Origin: Protonemura montana | Lineage: Eukaryota > Arthropoda > Insecta > Plecoptera > Nemouridae | Assembly (NCBI GenBank): GCA_947568835.1 | Contig: OX387612.1 | Location: 9,052,001 to 9,116,000 of the forward strand | Direction of reading: 5' to 3' | Length of the DNA: 64,000 bases | Part shown: one piece after another, positions 37,001-52,000 of the stretch | How positions within the stretch are numbered: position 1 is the stretch's first letter | How the letters are laid out: each line of letters opens with the position of its first letter | Translations under genes and position numbers: made by a program | Notes under the pieces: model-generated | The model's database searches: none | What the model was told of the DNA's origin: nothing | The model's input: only the letters and a program-made list of their open reading frames with translations

Positions 37001-40000
37001 AGAAGACCAATAATACTCTAGATCTATGCGATGGATTAGTCCATCGTCACTAACAGCGCCATCTATCACTAATTTAGGTTCATCTAGATTAAAACTTCAT
37101 CTCTAAAATGAAACAGGGGAGTGGGTGTGCATGTTCAAGTAGGTCCCACTAGAGTTTCACGACTTAGCATCAGTCTAGCCTGTGAGAGAAGATGCCAGCA
37201 CAAGGACTGTCCCCTGCATTGCTACAGTCTAGCCCGTGAGAGAAGATACCAGCACAAGGACTGTCCCCAGCATTGCTACAGTCTAGCCCGTGAGAGAAGA
37301 TACCAGCACAAGGACTGTCTCCTGCATTGCTACGGTCTAGCCCGTGAGAGAAGATGCCAGCACAAGGACTGTCCCCTGCATTGCTACAGTCTAGCCCGTG
37401 AGAGCAGATACCAGCACAAGGACTGTCCCCTGCATTGCTACAGTCTAGCCCGTGAGAGAAGATACCAGCACAAGGACTGTCCCCTGCATTGCTACAGTCT
37501 AGCCCGTGAGAGAAGATACCAGCACAAGGACTGTCCCCAGCATTGCTACAGTCTAGCCCGTGAGAGAAGATAACAGCACAAGGACTGTCCCCAGCATTGC
37601 TACAGTCTAGCCCGTGAGAGAAGATACCAGCACAAGGACTGTCCCCTGCATTGCTACAGTCTAGCCCGTGAGAGAAGATACCAGCACAAGGACTAGCCCC
37701 CAGCATTGCTACATTCTAGCCCGTGAGAGAAGATACCAGCACAAGGACTGTCCCCTGCATTGCTACAGTCTAGCCCGTGAGAGAAGATACCAGCACAAGG
37801 ACTGTCCCCTGCATTGCTACAGTCTAGCCCGTGAGAGAAGATACCAGCACAAGGACTGTCCCCAGCATTGCTACAGTCTAGCCCGTGAGAGAAGATACCA
37901 GCACAAGGACTAGCCCCCAGCATTATTAACAACTCATGAACAAAATTTCAGTTATGATTTAAGTTTTCAGTTAAAAATAAAAAAAAAGCTTTTTATAACA
38001 GGAAAATTGCGAACATAAGCGGAGGTGATTTATAGTGTTTTGAAAAAATGACAGTTGGATGGATGTGTCCCCAATACGATCGGTGGCGCCTCTATCGGAT
38101 AAATATGTACTCATTCGAAGGGAATAAAGGATTATAAGTTTATAGAAGTTCAGTACAGTTATTTAAGTTAAAAGTAATAATATGAATCAAACAGGAACGG
38201 TTTATTGCTGGAATGGAGGTGACGATATTGTCAAGCGGTGCTGCTCCATTCGAATCCCAGGTGTATTCCTTCATGCTCGAAGAGGTATGCACTTTGTGTA
38301 CGTACACGTACTAATTGCTAGCTCAACAGCTTGGTCGGTTGGCGTTCTGTTATTTTGTGTACCCATGGCGATACTCAAACCCAGCTCAGGGCAAGCTATT
38401 GTCAGTTACCTAGAGCCAACTTCAGATAATTTTGCTAGTCATTCTATTAACAAGTGTATACCATTATCGCCCAGTCAAAATAGTTGACTTTGCCGTTGCT
38501 CTTGTGGGTAAATGTTGCAAGACAGCTTTGTGGTCGGTCATTCTAACTGGTGGACTTCACCATTGCTCTTATGGGTTAATGTTGCAAGACAGCTGTGTGG
38601 TCAGTCATTCTAACCGGTGGACTTCACCATTGCTATTATGGGTAAATGTTGCAAGACAGCTTTGTGGTCGGTCATTCTAACTGGTGGACTTCACCATTGC
38701 TATTATGGGTTAATGTTGCAAGATAGCTGTGTGGTCGGCCATTCTAGCTGGTGGACTTCACCATTGCTCTTATGGGTTAATGTTGCAAGACAGCTGTGTG
38801 GTCGGCCATTCTAACTGGTGGACTTCACCATTGCTCTTATGGGTTAATGTTGCAAGACAGCTGTGTGGTCGGCCATTCTAACTGGTGGACTTCACCATTG
38901 CTATTATGGGTAAATGTTGCAAGACAGCTGTGTGGTCGGCCATATTGATTGGTGGTCGTTCATATATTCTGAAATCCCTTTAAAAGAGTAGGTACACACA
39001 TTCTTACAAGATTGCAAGATGGCTAATTTCTTATCGACAACTGTACTTTCGTAAGCTAACACAGGTGTATGCTTGTTAATTGCACAGTGATATTTTAGTA
39101 AGAAATAAGGGCCCTTAATCAGTTCATTCCTATCTACAGCGTGGTTTTCAATTAAGTCGTTTCATTTATATATCCGCACAATCAAACTGGCCTCGAGTTC
39201 GGTGGTCACCCATCCAAAACCTGTGTCAGCGCAGCGAAGACCGGTGTTTCCAACACGCCAAACCGTTCGGTGGTCACCCATCTAACACCTGACCCAGCGC
39301 AGTGTTGCTTAACTTCGCTGATTTTACAAAATCCGGTGTTTCCTGCTGAACATTTTTTAATTTTTAATAAAGGTATTTCGCGACCGCAAATTGGAATGCT
39401 ATGGAATACAATTTTGCAATAATTGGAACGCAATTAAAAACCCAGTAAACTTTTTCGGAGTTAAAAAAAAATCTTTGGAAACATTACTGTGAAATTTTCC
39501 AACGTGAAATAAATGAAATCTTAGGCGTATTCTCTACGTTTCACAAATTATCTTGTACCATAAGAATGTCTGCCACGTAGAGGTTTTACCATGAATAATT
39601 GTAAGTGAAACGCACTTTTATCTCAAACTTTATCTTGACTTCGTAACTTTCTTGCAATATTATAATATCTTGTTTATATAGTCATCTTCTAGAGCGGGCG
39701 TGAGTCCCATCCGCTATTGTCACTCGATTAAACATCATTCATACGCCGTTTTAACTCATCCTAAACGAGTCACCTCGGCCTCTTTCCCCTTGAGGAGATC
39801 CCTTATCCCACCCCGCGAAACCTGGAATATGTGTGCCCGGATGGCACAGTTGGTAAAGCACGGGCAATTGGGAGGTCCTGTGTTCGTATCCCAGTTCGGT
39901 TGCACATGTTTCCAGTCTAGCTTCCTTTCCATGTTTTGAAATCCACGATTGGTATTATGCTTGCCTAATTTGACGAGCGTAGAGAGCAAAGTGAAAACTA

Positions 40001-43000
40001 TTTGACTTTACTTTGTAAAAAGTATTTGTTGTATTGTTTATGATTTGATAGCCAAACAGTTGGTCCGATTTGCATGAATTTTGCAAGACACATTTAAAAA
40101 GTATGAACTTAGATCTGCTGCGTTTTTTAAACATTCAGCTTAATGGCTTTGTTTTAAATCAAGATTTACGAAAATCTCATCAAATACACTAAAATCGTCT
40201 CAAAAAGCCAGTGTCCAAGTAGCTCAATGGTTCAGAGCAACACTCGCGATAGGTGGAGATCGGGGTTCGAGTTCGCGTTTGGGCATCAATTTTTGAGACG
40301 GTTATAGTATTGTTAATAATGTCTCCAAAACTTTCATAAAAAAATCCGGGCACGTTGTTCTAGTTTAAATTCACAGATACAGTTTCCATATGTCATTATT
40401 TATACATTACGAATTTCGAAGAGATTTTGGCTACCCAAAAATACCGAAAGAAACATATAAGGGGTTCCAAAGAAAAATAAATAGATAAAGAATAAAAATA
40501 CGCTCATCTACAACGCACATTGCATTACTAACTACATCGCGGTTTGCCTTTAAAAAAAAAAAAGCTTTATTTTTTAACAATTCAGATATCCATCAAATTC
40601 TGCACAAACTCTCCACTGGCTTTGATGTTACCACACATTCCATTATGTAACCCATAAAACATCAAGACAAGCCATCATGTTGATTGTACAAGGCGATAAT
40701 CCACGAAGAATTCGGCCAATCACCGTCCAATCGCAGTCAGGTGAGCAAATTCACGAAAAGCAAAATAATAACTAGCAGTTCACCCGCTGTGCACGCAGCA
40801 TGAGTGATATTAACGAGGGATTTGAGTGAAATGAGTGATGTGATCACAATCTGAGGGACAAACTTGTTGGGGTGAACCACAATTACAGTTTGACTATTTT
40901 TATTTGTCCCAAAGAATTTTTCTTCGATTTCGCTGAAGTTTTGAGAGCAAATTCAGTCTCACCCTGAAGATGGCAAAGCGATCTCTGCCGAAAAGTCGTT
41001 TTTAGGACTAAAAACTCTTCACAAAAAAGCATTAACCGAAAAAACTAATTTTTTAATTGGCAACTTTCGCAACAATAACCTATGAGAGAGAAGGCAGATT
41101 TTGGGACTGTGGAACCTACGAGACTTTCTGTGTTAAATCTTATGGGAGAAAGCCTGTGAATTTGCCCCAAATAAAATCGAGATACCAAGAATTGCACCAC
41201 CAAAGCTGCCTGTGGCATAATTTTGACAGCAAATTTGAATCCTAGTAATTGAAAATACCAGCTGTTTTATAAAGATTTGCAGAATAAGCCTAAAAGCTTG
41301 CGTCTGAAAAGTTTTATTAAGAAAAAAAAAAACACCATGTAAATTCTTGTATTTAACAGATTTTTGGTCGCCATAAGACCAGCTACCACATGACCCGTTA
41401 TCAAAACAGTGCGTCGTTAAACACAACAAATCAACGGATAAAATATTTTCATTCGCCGACTACAATTTCAAAGCGCGTTTCCAGCATCAACCACACACCG
41501 AGCGTACCTCGAGAGCTTTTGGTCCATCGTTACCACGATAACCTTGACAGCGGTCAGCCCGGCAAAGACGCAGCCTTATTTGGAAATCGGTAAGACACGA
41601 CGCCGTCTGGATATATCTCGGCACAAAGACAGGTCCGACGAAGCCGCAGAGACAATGGTGTACACAGTGAAGAAACATGTAGACCGGGCGGTCTAGGCAG
41701 CTCCGAAGGAGTGGTGTCCAATGACTTTGCAAAGGTATCTTGGCATGTGATTAAAATCTCTAATAAAACTCAAACCATATCTTAGCACCACGTTATGTTT
41801 TTATGAATGAACATTAAGAGGGTTTCTGCAAAAAATATAATTGAGTGTAAATGTTTCAGAGTCCCGACACTGGAGTTAAATATTCTGCAAAGAAAGCAAT
41901 CACGTGGTACCGGCAGTGGTCACCAGATAGCGCTTGCGCCTGTCCTAAATAAACCTCTACAACTAGATAATTACGACTCAAAATATCGATCAATCGTTGA
42001 GATTAGCATTGACAAAGATTAATTAATTGTAAACCAGTCTCAAATGTGAGTAATCTGCGAGAAATAACGAAATTAAATGTCTGAACACACGAAACGACGG
42101 CGATTCCACCTGGCAGCATCCTACATTTTTGTCACGCTCGCCATTTGGCGCTATTTTTCACAACGACAGTTTAGAATGGTACATTAAGATGCAACTATAG
42201 CATACCATTGACTCGCACCCTTTCATTGGAACTATCGCGACCGAGCATGAACCATGCACGGCGTTGTAAAAGAAGTCGCCCGCCGTGCCTCGGCTTGAAT
42301 CAAACGTGCAGTGACTGACCAAGACGCTTACTTTGAACCTCCTGGACAGAATGTATAGCTGGTCCCGTTGCCCGCATACTGACATAAATAGCCTCGTGAG
42401 ATCAGGAGTTGAGCAACACTGCGCTGTGTCAGGTATTGGATGGGTGACTACCGAACGGTTTGGCGTGTTGGAAACACCGATTCTCATGAGATCACCGTAG
42501 TTAAGTTACACTGCGCTGGGTCAGGTATTGGATGGGTGACCATCATACACATGACCGGTTCTGTTCGGGAGAGAGGTTGGAGGGATGAAAGTTAAGCAAC
42601 ACTGTGCTAAGTCAGGTAATGGATGGGTGACTTCCGAACGGTTTGGCGTGTTGAAAACACCGGTTCTTATGAGATCACAGAAGTTAAGCGACACTGCGCT
42701 GCGGCAGGTATTGGATGGGTGACCTGCACTAGATGGATTTAATTTCGAGCGGGTTTCGTAAGAGAAACCAAAAATAATCTGCAAATTGTTATTCTTTGCT
42801 TTCAAATCCCAAAATTTCGGTACGTGTCACGGCCGAATGGTTTTATAGCAAGCAGTCACTTGTGTCCCACCCCAGCCCTTGGTCCCCTTGTTCTATTTTC
42901 GTCACAAGAGGTTGGGGTGTAAAACCTATAAGCGTACCGACTTCTTTTAGCACGGGGACACCCCGAACACCCGTCAAGCCGGGACGTGAGCAAAAACCGC

Positions 43001-46000
43001 ACCACTCTATTCATAGACAAGGCAGCTTAGTTTCAAACCACTCACCCTAACAGAACTTGCTGTGGGAATAACGGTCACCCACCCTAACAGCCAACTCGAC
43101 GCAGTGTTGCTTAACATTCATCCCTCCAACATCTCTCACGAACAGAACTGGTCATGTGTATGATGATCACCCATCCAATACCTGACTCAGCGCAGTGTTG
43201 CTTAACGTACATCCCTCCAACCTATCTCCCGAACAGAACTGGCTGTGTGCAATCGGTCACCCACTCAAACGGTCGACTCGGCGCAGTGGTACTTAACTTC
43301 AACTTGCTCTCCCGAATAGAACTGGCCGTGAGCAAAGCGGTCATCCACTCAAACAGCCAACTCAACGAAGTGTTGCTTAACCTCAACAGAACAACACTGG
43401 CCGTTTGCATGTCCTCCTCCTCCCTCCCAGTCAAATAACACCTTTAGGCACATGGGAGGGGCCAGTCACGGCATACAATTGATATATCACGCATGTAGGG
43501 GGGCTTCCACATATGTGGTAAGCACCAAAAGAAGTCAAATTTCGCAATCATTTTCAACAAGATCCATTCATGCCATTACCTTTAACGCCAGCTTTGAAGG
43601 TTGCTGGTGTAATTCTCTAAAAGCATACAAACTACATGTCATTCTTAAGGCGAATTCAAGTATAGACCATTGTGTTTGCAGCTGAATTGTGAAGCAAGCT
43701 CTGATGTACAATATTCACGAGAGAAGGACGACAGAGGAAATGATTGCTTGTGGTCGCGACTTCATCTCATCAAGTCGGCGGTGGTTTTGACTTTCCATGT
43801 CGGCGCGGTAATGGTAATACCACATTATGGTAATGGAGTGAAGAGACTGTGAACATCAAGTTGCCTTTAATGGGCTTAAATCTGTCACAAAACCATTGCA
43901 ATAGTAAGTACTTAGCATTTTGCAGTTTCGTTTTTCTAGCAAAGTTATATTGTGAAAAAGCGTCGGTTTTTTTTTTTTGGCGGTTTGTTGTAATCGATGG
44001 GAAATACATGTCGTAAAGACTGCATTTTTTAACGGACGTTTAGTGAATTTCTGTGAAATGTGGTTGTTTTATAGCCGATTTTAGCAACGCCATTTAAATC
44101 TGGCGTGATTGAGGTTTAAGGGCGAAATTGGTGCACATTCTGGTAAATTTAGCTTGGTTAAATATTATTCTGACCAAATTTGCTGAAAAAAGGCCTGGAA
44201 AAACGCTGGAAACAGTGAAAACTTGAAAATCTATCCTGAAAATGTATTAAAATTCGAGGAGACATTTTGTCGGTAGAAGGGTATAATAAGAAAAGCACAC
44301 ACAAGCGAGTTTTTTTTGGGGGGGGAACGGGTTGCATCTTGAGATTTATGGGAAGTACTCAGGACTTCTAAGTGATTCCTCCCCTGCATGTAAGGTGCCG
44401 TCTCGGTATTTTGGTCGAAGACTTTGATGGATGTGTGTTGTGGCCTTGCGGGTACTAAGAAATTATGGGGGCGTCAGCAAAGGGCATTTTCTGTATTAGT
44501 ATGCTAGATACGCATTGACATTGAGTTTGTAAAGTTAGTCAGAGTCCCAGAACTAAAAATGTTAAAAGTTTCGCTGAGTAATTGTGCCGGCAACACGTAC
44601 TGGTAACGGTAGGTGCCATTGGACGGCGCTTGCAGCCGTCCTTTTTAACAAAACTCTACAACTGAATAATTACGACTCAAAATATCGATGCATGTTATAT
44701 CAATCGTTGGGGTTTAGTATTAATAAAAATTCATTATAGCGTAAACCAGTCTCAAATGCGAGTAATCTGCGAGAAATAACAAAATGAAAATACCTAAGTG
44801 TCTTCAAAGTTGTTATACCCTTATCTTAACATGATAACATAAAAACGCAGAGATAAGAAATTTGAAATTTGCAATTCTTTTAGGTAAAGTAGTAATCGGT
44901 GGGTGTTTTTCGCATGGACAATTTAACATTAACGCTAGGACTTCGACTTAACATGTAAATCCATCTGGTAACATGCGTTAGATGCAGCCATACGCATACA
45001 AACAAGCGTTAACAAACGCACACGTACACGCATACAAAGACCTATGGACGTGTTGTCCATTTTAATGTGGTTCACCGTTCATGCATATAGCGGGACCGCG
45101 TCAAATTTTGGTAAATCACTCAATAGATACGAGTCGCTACTACTACTATCGTTGAGTGTGCAGGTTCTAGGTAGAGACAGAACGTTAATGTTAAACCGTT
45201 GAGTGTGCAGGTTCTAGGTAGAGACAGAACGTTAATGTTAAACCGTTGAGTGTGCAGGTTCTAGGTAGAGGCAGAACGTTGATGTTAAACCGTTGAGTGT
45301 GCAGGTTCTAGGTAGAGACAGAATGTTAATGTTAAACCGTTGAGTGTGCAGGTTTAGGTAGAGACAGAATGATAATGTTACAGTCTCTGCGTGAAAGATG
45401 GCCGCCAAATGACTACTTTACCGACAAAAATGCTGAGTACCGGAACATCCCGTTAAGTGGAGCCACTGTCGTATGAAATTTAATTTCGATATTTCTCGTA
45501 GGTTACTCGCTTTTGAATATCGTTACGTGTATATCAATCGTTGGGGTAAAGATGAAATCATAGAATTCATTTAAAAAAGCACTGTATTACTGAAAAATTT
45601 ACAAAATTAATGAAAAAAGAACATGATTAGAATAAAAAATTAACACAGCAGACGACATTCCTCAGAAATTTCTTGATTAATTCAGTGAATATTATTTTAA
45701 AAGTCAGTTAATTCAAATCATATCTTAGTCTGCCCCAACCGTATTAAAAAAACAGCATGCTTTGATAAGTGCACCCAACTGGCCCAGGTAAGCGTCACGG
45801 CAACCGGCAACATCGCCAACCGATGCAATTATTTAGCAATTTCAACAAAACACGAGCGCCGCATACTCGAGGCGATCACGTCATCGTCGCCGGAAGTGCC
45901 GCCAGTCGAGGTTCCGGTGTCTAGTGACGTCACCCGCGGACAGACCGGAAGTTAAGAAACCGGGTCTTCCTTTGCTTCCGGTGTCCGAGTTTCAATGGAC

Positions 46001-49000
46001 CATGAAACGTGTTCAAAATGTAAATTACCTGAATAAGAGTTTATTTTATGCCCGTGCATAAAAAGTGCTGTTAAAAATATAAAAATTAGTTTCCTAGCCC
46101 CATTGATTTGTTGTGTTTAACGACGCACTGTTTTGACGCCGGGCCCTGTGACGCTGGACTAAAAGCGTCGGTGAATGAATCGGTGATGATGAGGAAGTTG
46201 ATCAACTTTTTCTAGCCTAGAAGGAAGGAGAGGAAACCCGGTGCCGGCACGTAGCCTACTCCTGTCGAAGAGCACCAAGGGGACCACCGGCTTAACTTCC
46301 CTTCCGAAGGACGGTACAACTCGAACAGCAGGATTCCTCCACAAATCCATGCTGTCGAGAGGTTGATAAGCGAGGCGAGCGACGTTTTTATTGGTACAAA
46401 CAACTAACCATCCAGCTTCGCCGGCGAACAAAGCCATAAATAAGATGGTCACCCATCCAAATCCTTGGCCCTAAAGCGGTATTGCTTAACTTTGATAATC
46501 TCATTAGAAAAGGCGTTAAAGCTTTTAGCTTAACCAGTTAAACCTGTCCGGCGAGGACAATTTGAAATCCAACAAGAGGCTTCATTTGTATTTCTTAGAA
46601 TGCCGTGAACAAAAAACAGAGAAAGAACTCTAGAACAGAACGTCTTAGAAATAGCCGCGCGTTTCTTTACATAATAAACCTATTGAGAAGGGCGTACTTG
46701 AGTTAGAAGGGATAAAAGTGTCTATAAACCACGGTCTAATGATGGTCACATTCTACATCTTAGAAGAGGTGTTTTGATCGAAGAAAACTTACGACTTGAC
46801 TTTCTTAGGTGTCAGAGTTAGCCATAACCAAAGCCATATATAGCCATATATGCTTGGTATATAAATAAATTATATAATTATAAAATATAAAATATAATTA
46901 ATTAAATATACCTATAAACATATAATTTTTGCCATATGCATATACCTATACATATGGCATATAGCCATAAACTAGTTTTGGCAGGTTGAAAATTTCAATC
47001 GATTTTTTTTTTCTGAAATATTTCAATTGTATTTTGCAAAACGAAAATCGAAATGTTGAAAAATATTTTTATTTTACCATTGCAATGAAATGTGTCATTG
47101 AACTCACTCTACGATGACCAAATAAGGGCATGTCTCGATACCTAAGCGCCCACATTTAGATTAAGTGACGATTTTTTCAGTGGCACGTTAGCTAATTAAC
47201 AGATCGTTAATAAAGAAAGAGCATCTTTTGATTGGTTGTTGCAAATAACAAATTAACGGACTGTAAGGTTCTTAACGAACCGCTAAAAAACCAGCCATTC
47301 GTTGACTTTCCACTGAAACCTACTTATGTCTATATTTTAAAATTGTTAAATTTCTCAAAATATTTAATTTTCTAGTTTGAAGTGCTTCGAAAACATATAG
47401 CCGAGGGTCAAAAAGTAATATTTAACATAATTAAAATTCTTAACTCTAGGAAAAGAAAGCTATATGAAAAATAAAACATAAACGTTTTTCTTTAAAAAAA
47501 AATGTTCTAAAATTGGAAATAAAAATTCATTGCACCTTTCTACAAAATAGTTTTCGTTAAGCAAAAAGCGTTCGTATCAGGGATCATCATCCTCATCATC
47601 ATCCACACATTCACCGACACCATTAGACCACACATTGCCAGCTAACAAAACATTGCTTCGTTAAACCCCATCAATCAATCGTGTATCTCAGAGTAGAATC
47701 AGCAATAACACAAGCCGAGTAATTGAACTCGGTGCATTGTAGGTACTCTTATATTACTAGTATATCACTTCATCTTACTAATAGGTATCAGTTTCACCTG
47801 AACTAGTCTATACAGGAAGGGAGACACCTACGTTATAAAGCCAAGAAATCTGAGATGTAAGGGGCTGAGAGAAGCCAGTGGTGTGTCATTTCAACGAAAC
47901 TGACACTCGCCACTGGCTTCATAGATCGGTCGCTAGATTAACTACAATTCTAAATGTATTTATGATATGTCTTTAAAACTCAAGTATAGGTAAATTCATT
48001 TTTGAAGTCTGCAAGTTAGAGGGGTATTTGTGTCCATCTTGTCAGGTGTCAACATTTCAACCCGTCTTGAGTCGACCATCTAAGCTGTGTTGCCAACTCA
48101 CGTTGACAGAGCTTCTCAATTCTGCTATCTTATGTTACCACGGGTATATCATGGCCTAGCATAGGAGGTTCAATGGTAGATTCAACGTTTGGTAGCCATG
48201 GAGATGCTGAGATCGCTTGACAGAGCTTCTCAATTCTACTATCTTATGTTATCACGGGTATATCATGGCCTAGCATAGGAGGTTCAATCTGTGGTTCAAT
48301 GGTAGATTCAACGTTTGGTAGCCATGGAGATGCTGAGATCGCCTGACAGTGCTTCTCAATTCTGCTATCTTATGTTATCACGGGTATATCATGGCCTAGC
48401 ATAGGAGGTTCAATGGTAGATTCAACGTTTGGCAGCCATGGAGATGCTGAGATCGCCTGACAGAGCTTCTCAATTCTGCTATCTTATGTTACCACGGGTA
48501 TATCATGGCCTAGCATAGCATAGGAGGTTCAATGGTAGATTCAACGCTTGGCAGCCATGGAGATGCTGAGATCGCCTGACAGAGCTTCTCAATTCTGCTA
48601 TCTTATGTTACCACGGGTATATCATAGCCTAGCATAGGAGGTTCAATGGTAGATTCAACGCTTGGCAGCCATGGAGATGCTGAGATCGCCTGACAGAGCT
48701 TCTCAATTATGCTATCTTACCCACATGTCTTTTGTAAACAAATTTACATCGGATTAAGCTTTTTATTTTTTATTTTTTTTATTTTTTGGTGCACACAAAA
48801 CTACTCCAGGTTATTAAATGAAAGTGCAATCCTTTGCGAGTCGTCTATTTTCCAGTCATTACCATTTCAATTCAGAGCCGCATTGTTTAATGTTTAGAAA
48901 ACCACAGAGATGTTCACCACGGGATTGACAGCTGAAACTGACAACTGTCTGTCAGTCTCGTGCTAAGTGGAAGACTTACAAAAAAAAGGTTCCTGGCTTA

Positions 49001-52000
49001 GCGAGAGGGGGAGGGGGGACAACTTCCTGGTTCCTGTTTCCAATCTTGACTACACTCCATTCTACCCGGAGAACCAGAGTGGTTTGCCCTAATAGATGCA
49101 TTTATTGTGTTTAACGACGCACTGTTTCCACAACTTGCCCTATGGCACTGGTTTAATGTCGGTGAATGAATGGATGATGATGAAAATGATAACAAAGCCT
49201 AAAGCCTAGAAGAAAGGAGACGAAACCCGGTGCCGGTACGTAGCCTACTCCTGGCGAAGAGCACCAAGGGGATCACCGGCTTAACGTCCCTTCCGAAGGA
49301 CGGTACAACGCGAACAACAGGATTCCTCCACAAATCCATGCTGTCGAGAGGTTGATAAGCAAGGCAAGTGAAGTTGCTGAACTATCTTTCATCCCTCCAA
49401 CCTCTCGCCCGAACAGAACTGGTCATGTGTATGATGGTCACCTAACCAATACCTGACGCAGCGTAGTGTTGCTAAACTTTCATCCCTCCAACCTCTCTAC
49501 CGAACACTGGTCATATGTAAAAATTAAGTTCAAAAATTAATTTCATGCAATTGGCTTGTAAAGTTTTTTTTTTTATTCGAAAGGAATTTGTTTGAAATGA
49601 AATGGATTTGTTTGACAGTGGAAAAGAATTCCAATTGATCAAGCATTGTGTTGTGATTTGTGAATCTAATCATGGTTTGTTATTTGGGAAGCTCGATGAT
49701 AGCTTTCCGACAAATACCAAAACGCCCAGCGACGAGCAGCGCATCACGTTGGAATGCATCGGGCATGGGGCAGGGGACATGGGATCGTGGAGGGGGGGGC
49801 ATGCCATGAGAACCTTAACCACGACCGACGCCCAAACGTGGACGACCACCACAACGTGCCCACAGATTGGGCACTCCCTTTTGATAGAGACAATCATATT
49901 GGGTTTATAGGCGAGCAATAACGTTCAGTCATTGAGCTTATATGTATAGTCAGAGGGCCAGTGCCTGCTTAAAACTGTCTTCGGGTCAGTTTACCAAGAG
50001 AAAAGGATGCTAATAGATGGAGTCACCGTCGTTTTTTGAGTGTTAAGGAATTTATTTTTGTCATTTTTTGCATATTGCTCGCATTTTAGATTGGATCTTA
50101 ACCTCAACGATTGATAAACATGTGTCAATATTTCGAGACGTTATTATTTCATTGTAAAGGTTTGTTAAAAAGGACGGCCGCAAGCGCCATCGAGTGGCAC
50201 CTACCGTTACCAAGTGTTACCGGCTCGTTAGCTTGGCAGGAAGATTAAAACGTTCTACTGAGCAAACGAGGCCGGAAACACGTGGTAACGGTAGGTGCCA
50301 CTCGATGGCACTTGCGGCCGTCCCTTTTAACAAACCTTTATAATTAAATAACAATGACTCAAAATAACAATACATTTGAATCAATCGTTGAGTTTAGCAT
50401 TAAGCAATAATGATTTTAACATGCTAATTATCCATTTTTTCTGACAACCCTTTGAGTCCCCAGCATTTAGACAGATCTGCCTGGGATTTTTTATTGATTT
50501 CGTAATATGTCCAATACATGCGACTCGCTAGTATTTTTTTTATCAACTAAGCATATAGCGTCAGATCTTGCCACGACCTACAACGGTTTATTTACAACAG
50601 GTAACCACGCAATGCGGCCGGCGATTACAACAATGCCGATACTGGTCGTACATCACGCTACTTTTGCAATGGGTTTGGAGCGCACGCATGTGCACGCTCT
50701 CACTTGTGGGTACATTGGACACCCGCTGAAAGGGTGCGGGGGACTGTTTATGGTTTTCCTGAACTAAAATGCACTTTAAATTTAAAGGAAATGTAAGGTT
50801 CGCGTTAAAAAAGGTAATTACTAATGTATATTCAATTTTTTATATTTTTTATTTTCCTTTGGGCGTGATACGAAGGCAGAACTAGATAATTGCATTCACT
50901 GAAATATTATTAGAATTTTAAATGCTTGCAATGGGCAGTGTATTTCTATATAAGGAACACAAAAAATCTATTAAAAAAAATATTTCCTAGTGGTAGATCG
51001 TTTTGTTTTATGGTCCCAAATGCCTAGTGCAATTGTAAAATTTTAGCAAAGACGTTCGCCAAAATTATGTTCCTTGTCTAATTCGAAATTTTTTCAGCAT
51101 AGGACATTTGCATATTGATTTGAATTTAATGGGTTATCATACGAATCTAAAACGATGCTAATGATGCTTAATCGAAGGGTAACTGACAAAATAGCAGATC
51201 TAAAAACCTAATTTAAATCAGATGGAAGTTTTTTTTGAACTCCTCACTGCACTTGACGTAGAATTGCCGTTTTTTTTTTTAAGTCCACTAACTCGTAAGT
51301 TAATTAGAAACAACAAGATTGCCAGGTATTGTGGCGATAGGGGTCACTGTGTTGGACGCAGACAATTAAAGAATTAACAGTTCGTTAACCTATTGATTGT
51401 CTGCAAACCACAGAAAGGCATCCGACAAAGAGTGCCGAAACCCGAAACTCATCAGACCGGCTCGGTAGTTGAAGTACCGAAGGCTGATAAATGATTGTTA
51501 GTCTATGAGTAATCTACTAGTGAGTCGAAGTTCCCAAGTATATAATCAGTCCTTTACGAGCCTTCAGAATCATAATTTCTGATTGTAAAAATTGTTTGTT
51601 CGGCAAGCCCATTTCCCTTGACCCGGCTTAGAACCACAAAGGTGATTTTCAGGAATGTTAAATTAGAGATTCTGCTGTTAATGATACCGAGGCATTTGAT
51701 TTTTTTACTAGTGACCGTAGTCTATTTGCCCAAAACAACCACAATAGCTTTAGTAAAAGTTGCTTGACCGATTATTTGTGAACTGCAGTTATTTCGATAA
51801 ATGGTCGTCTGCTTCAAAGAGGGTAGTCGCTGAAAAAATTGCTGTAAAGATCTGGCCACATGTACCAGATCATACCAAACAGGAATAGAAAAGTAAATGT
51901 ACTTACGAACGAGCACCGCTTTAGGGTCGAAGGCAACCACATAATCCTCGATAGTTTTCAGCCTAACAACAACACTAGATGCACGAACACTGACAACCCT

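Noticed and set aside
37165..37925. Long open frames on both strands (150-178 codons)
   Set aside because: Made by a 54-bp tandem repeat whose length is a multiple of three; the translation is only the repeat, with no start context, splice sites or domain.
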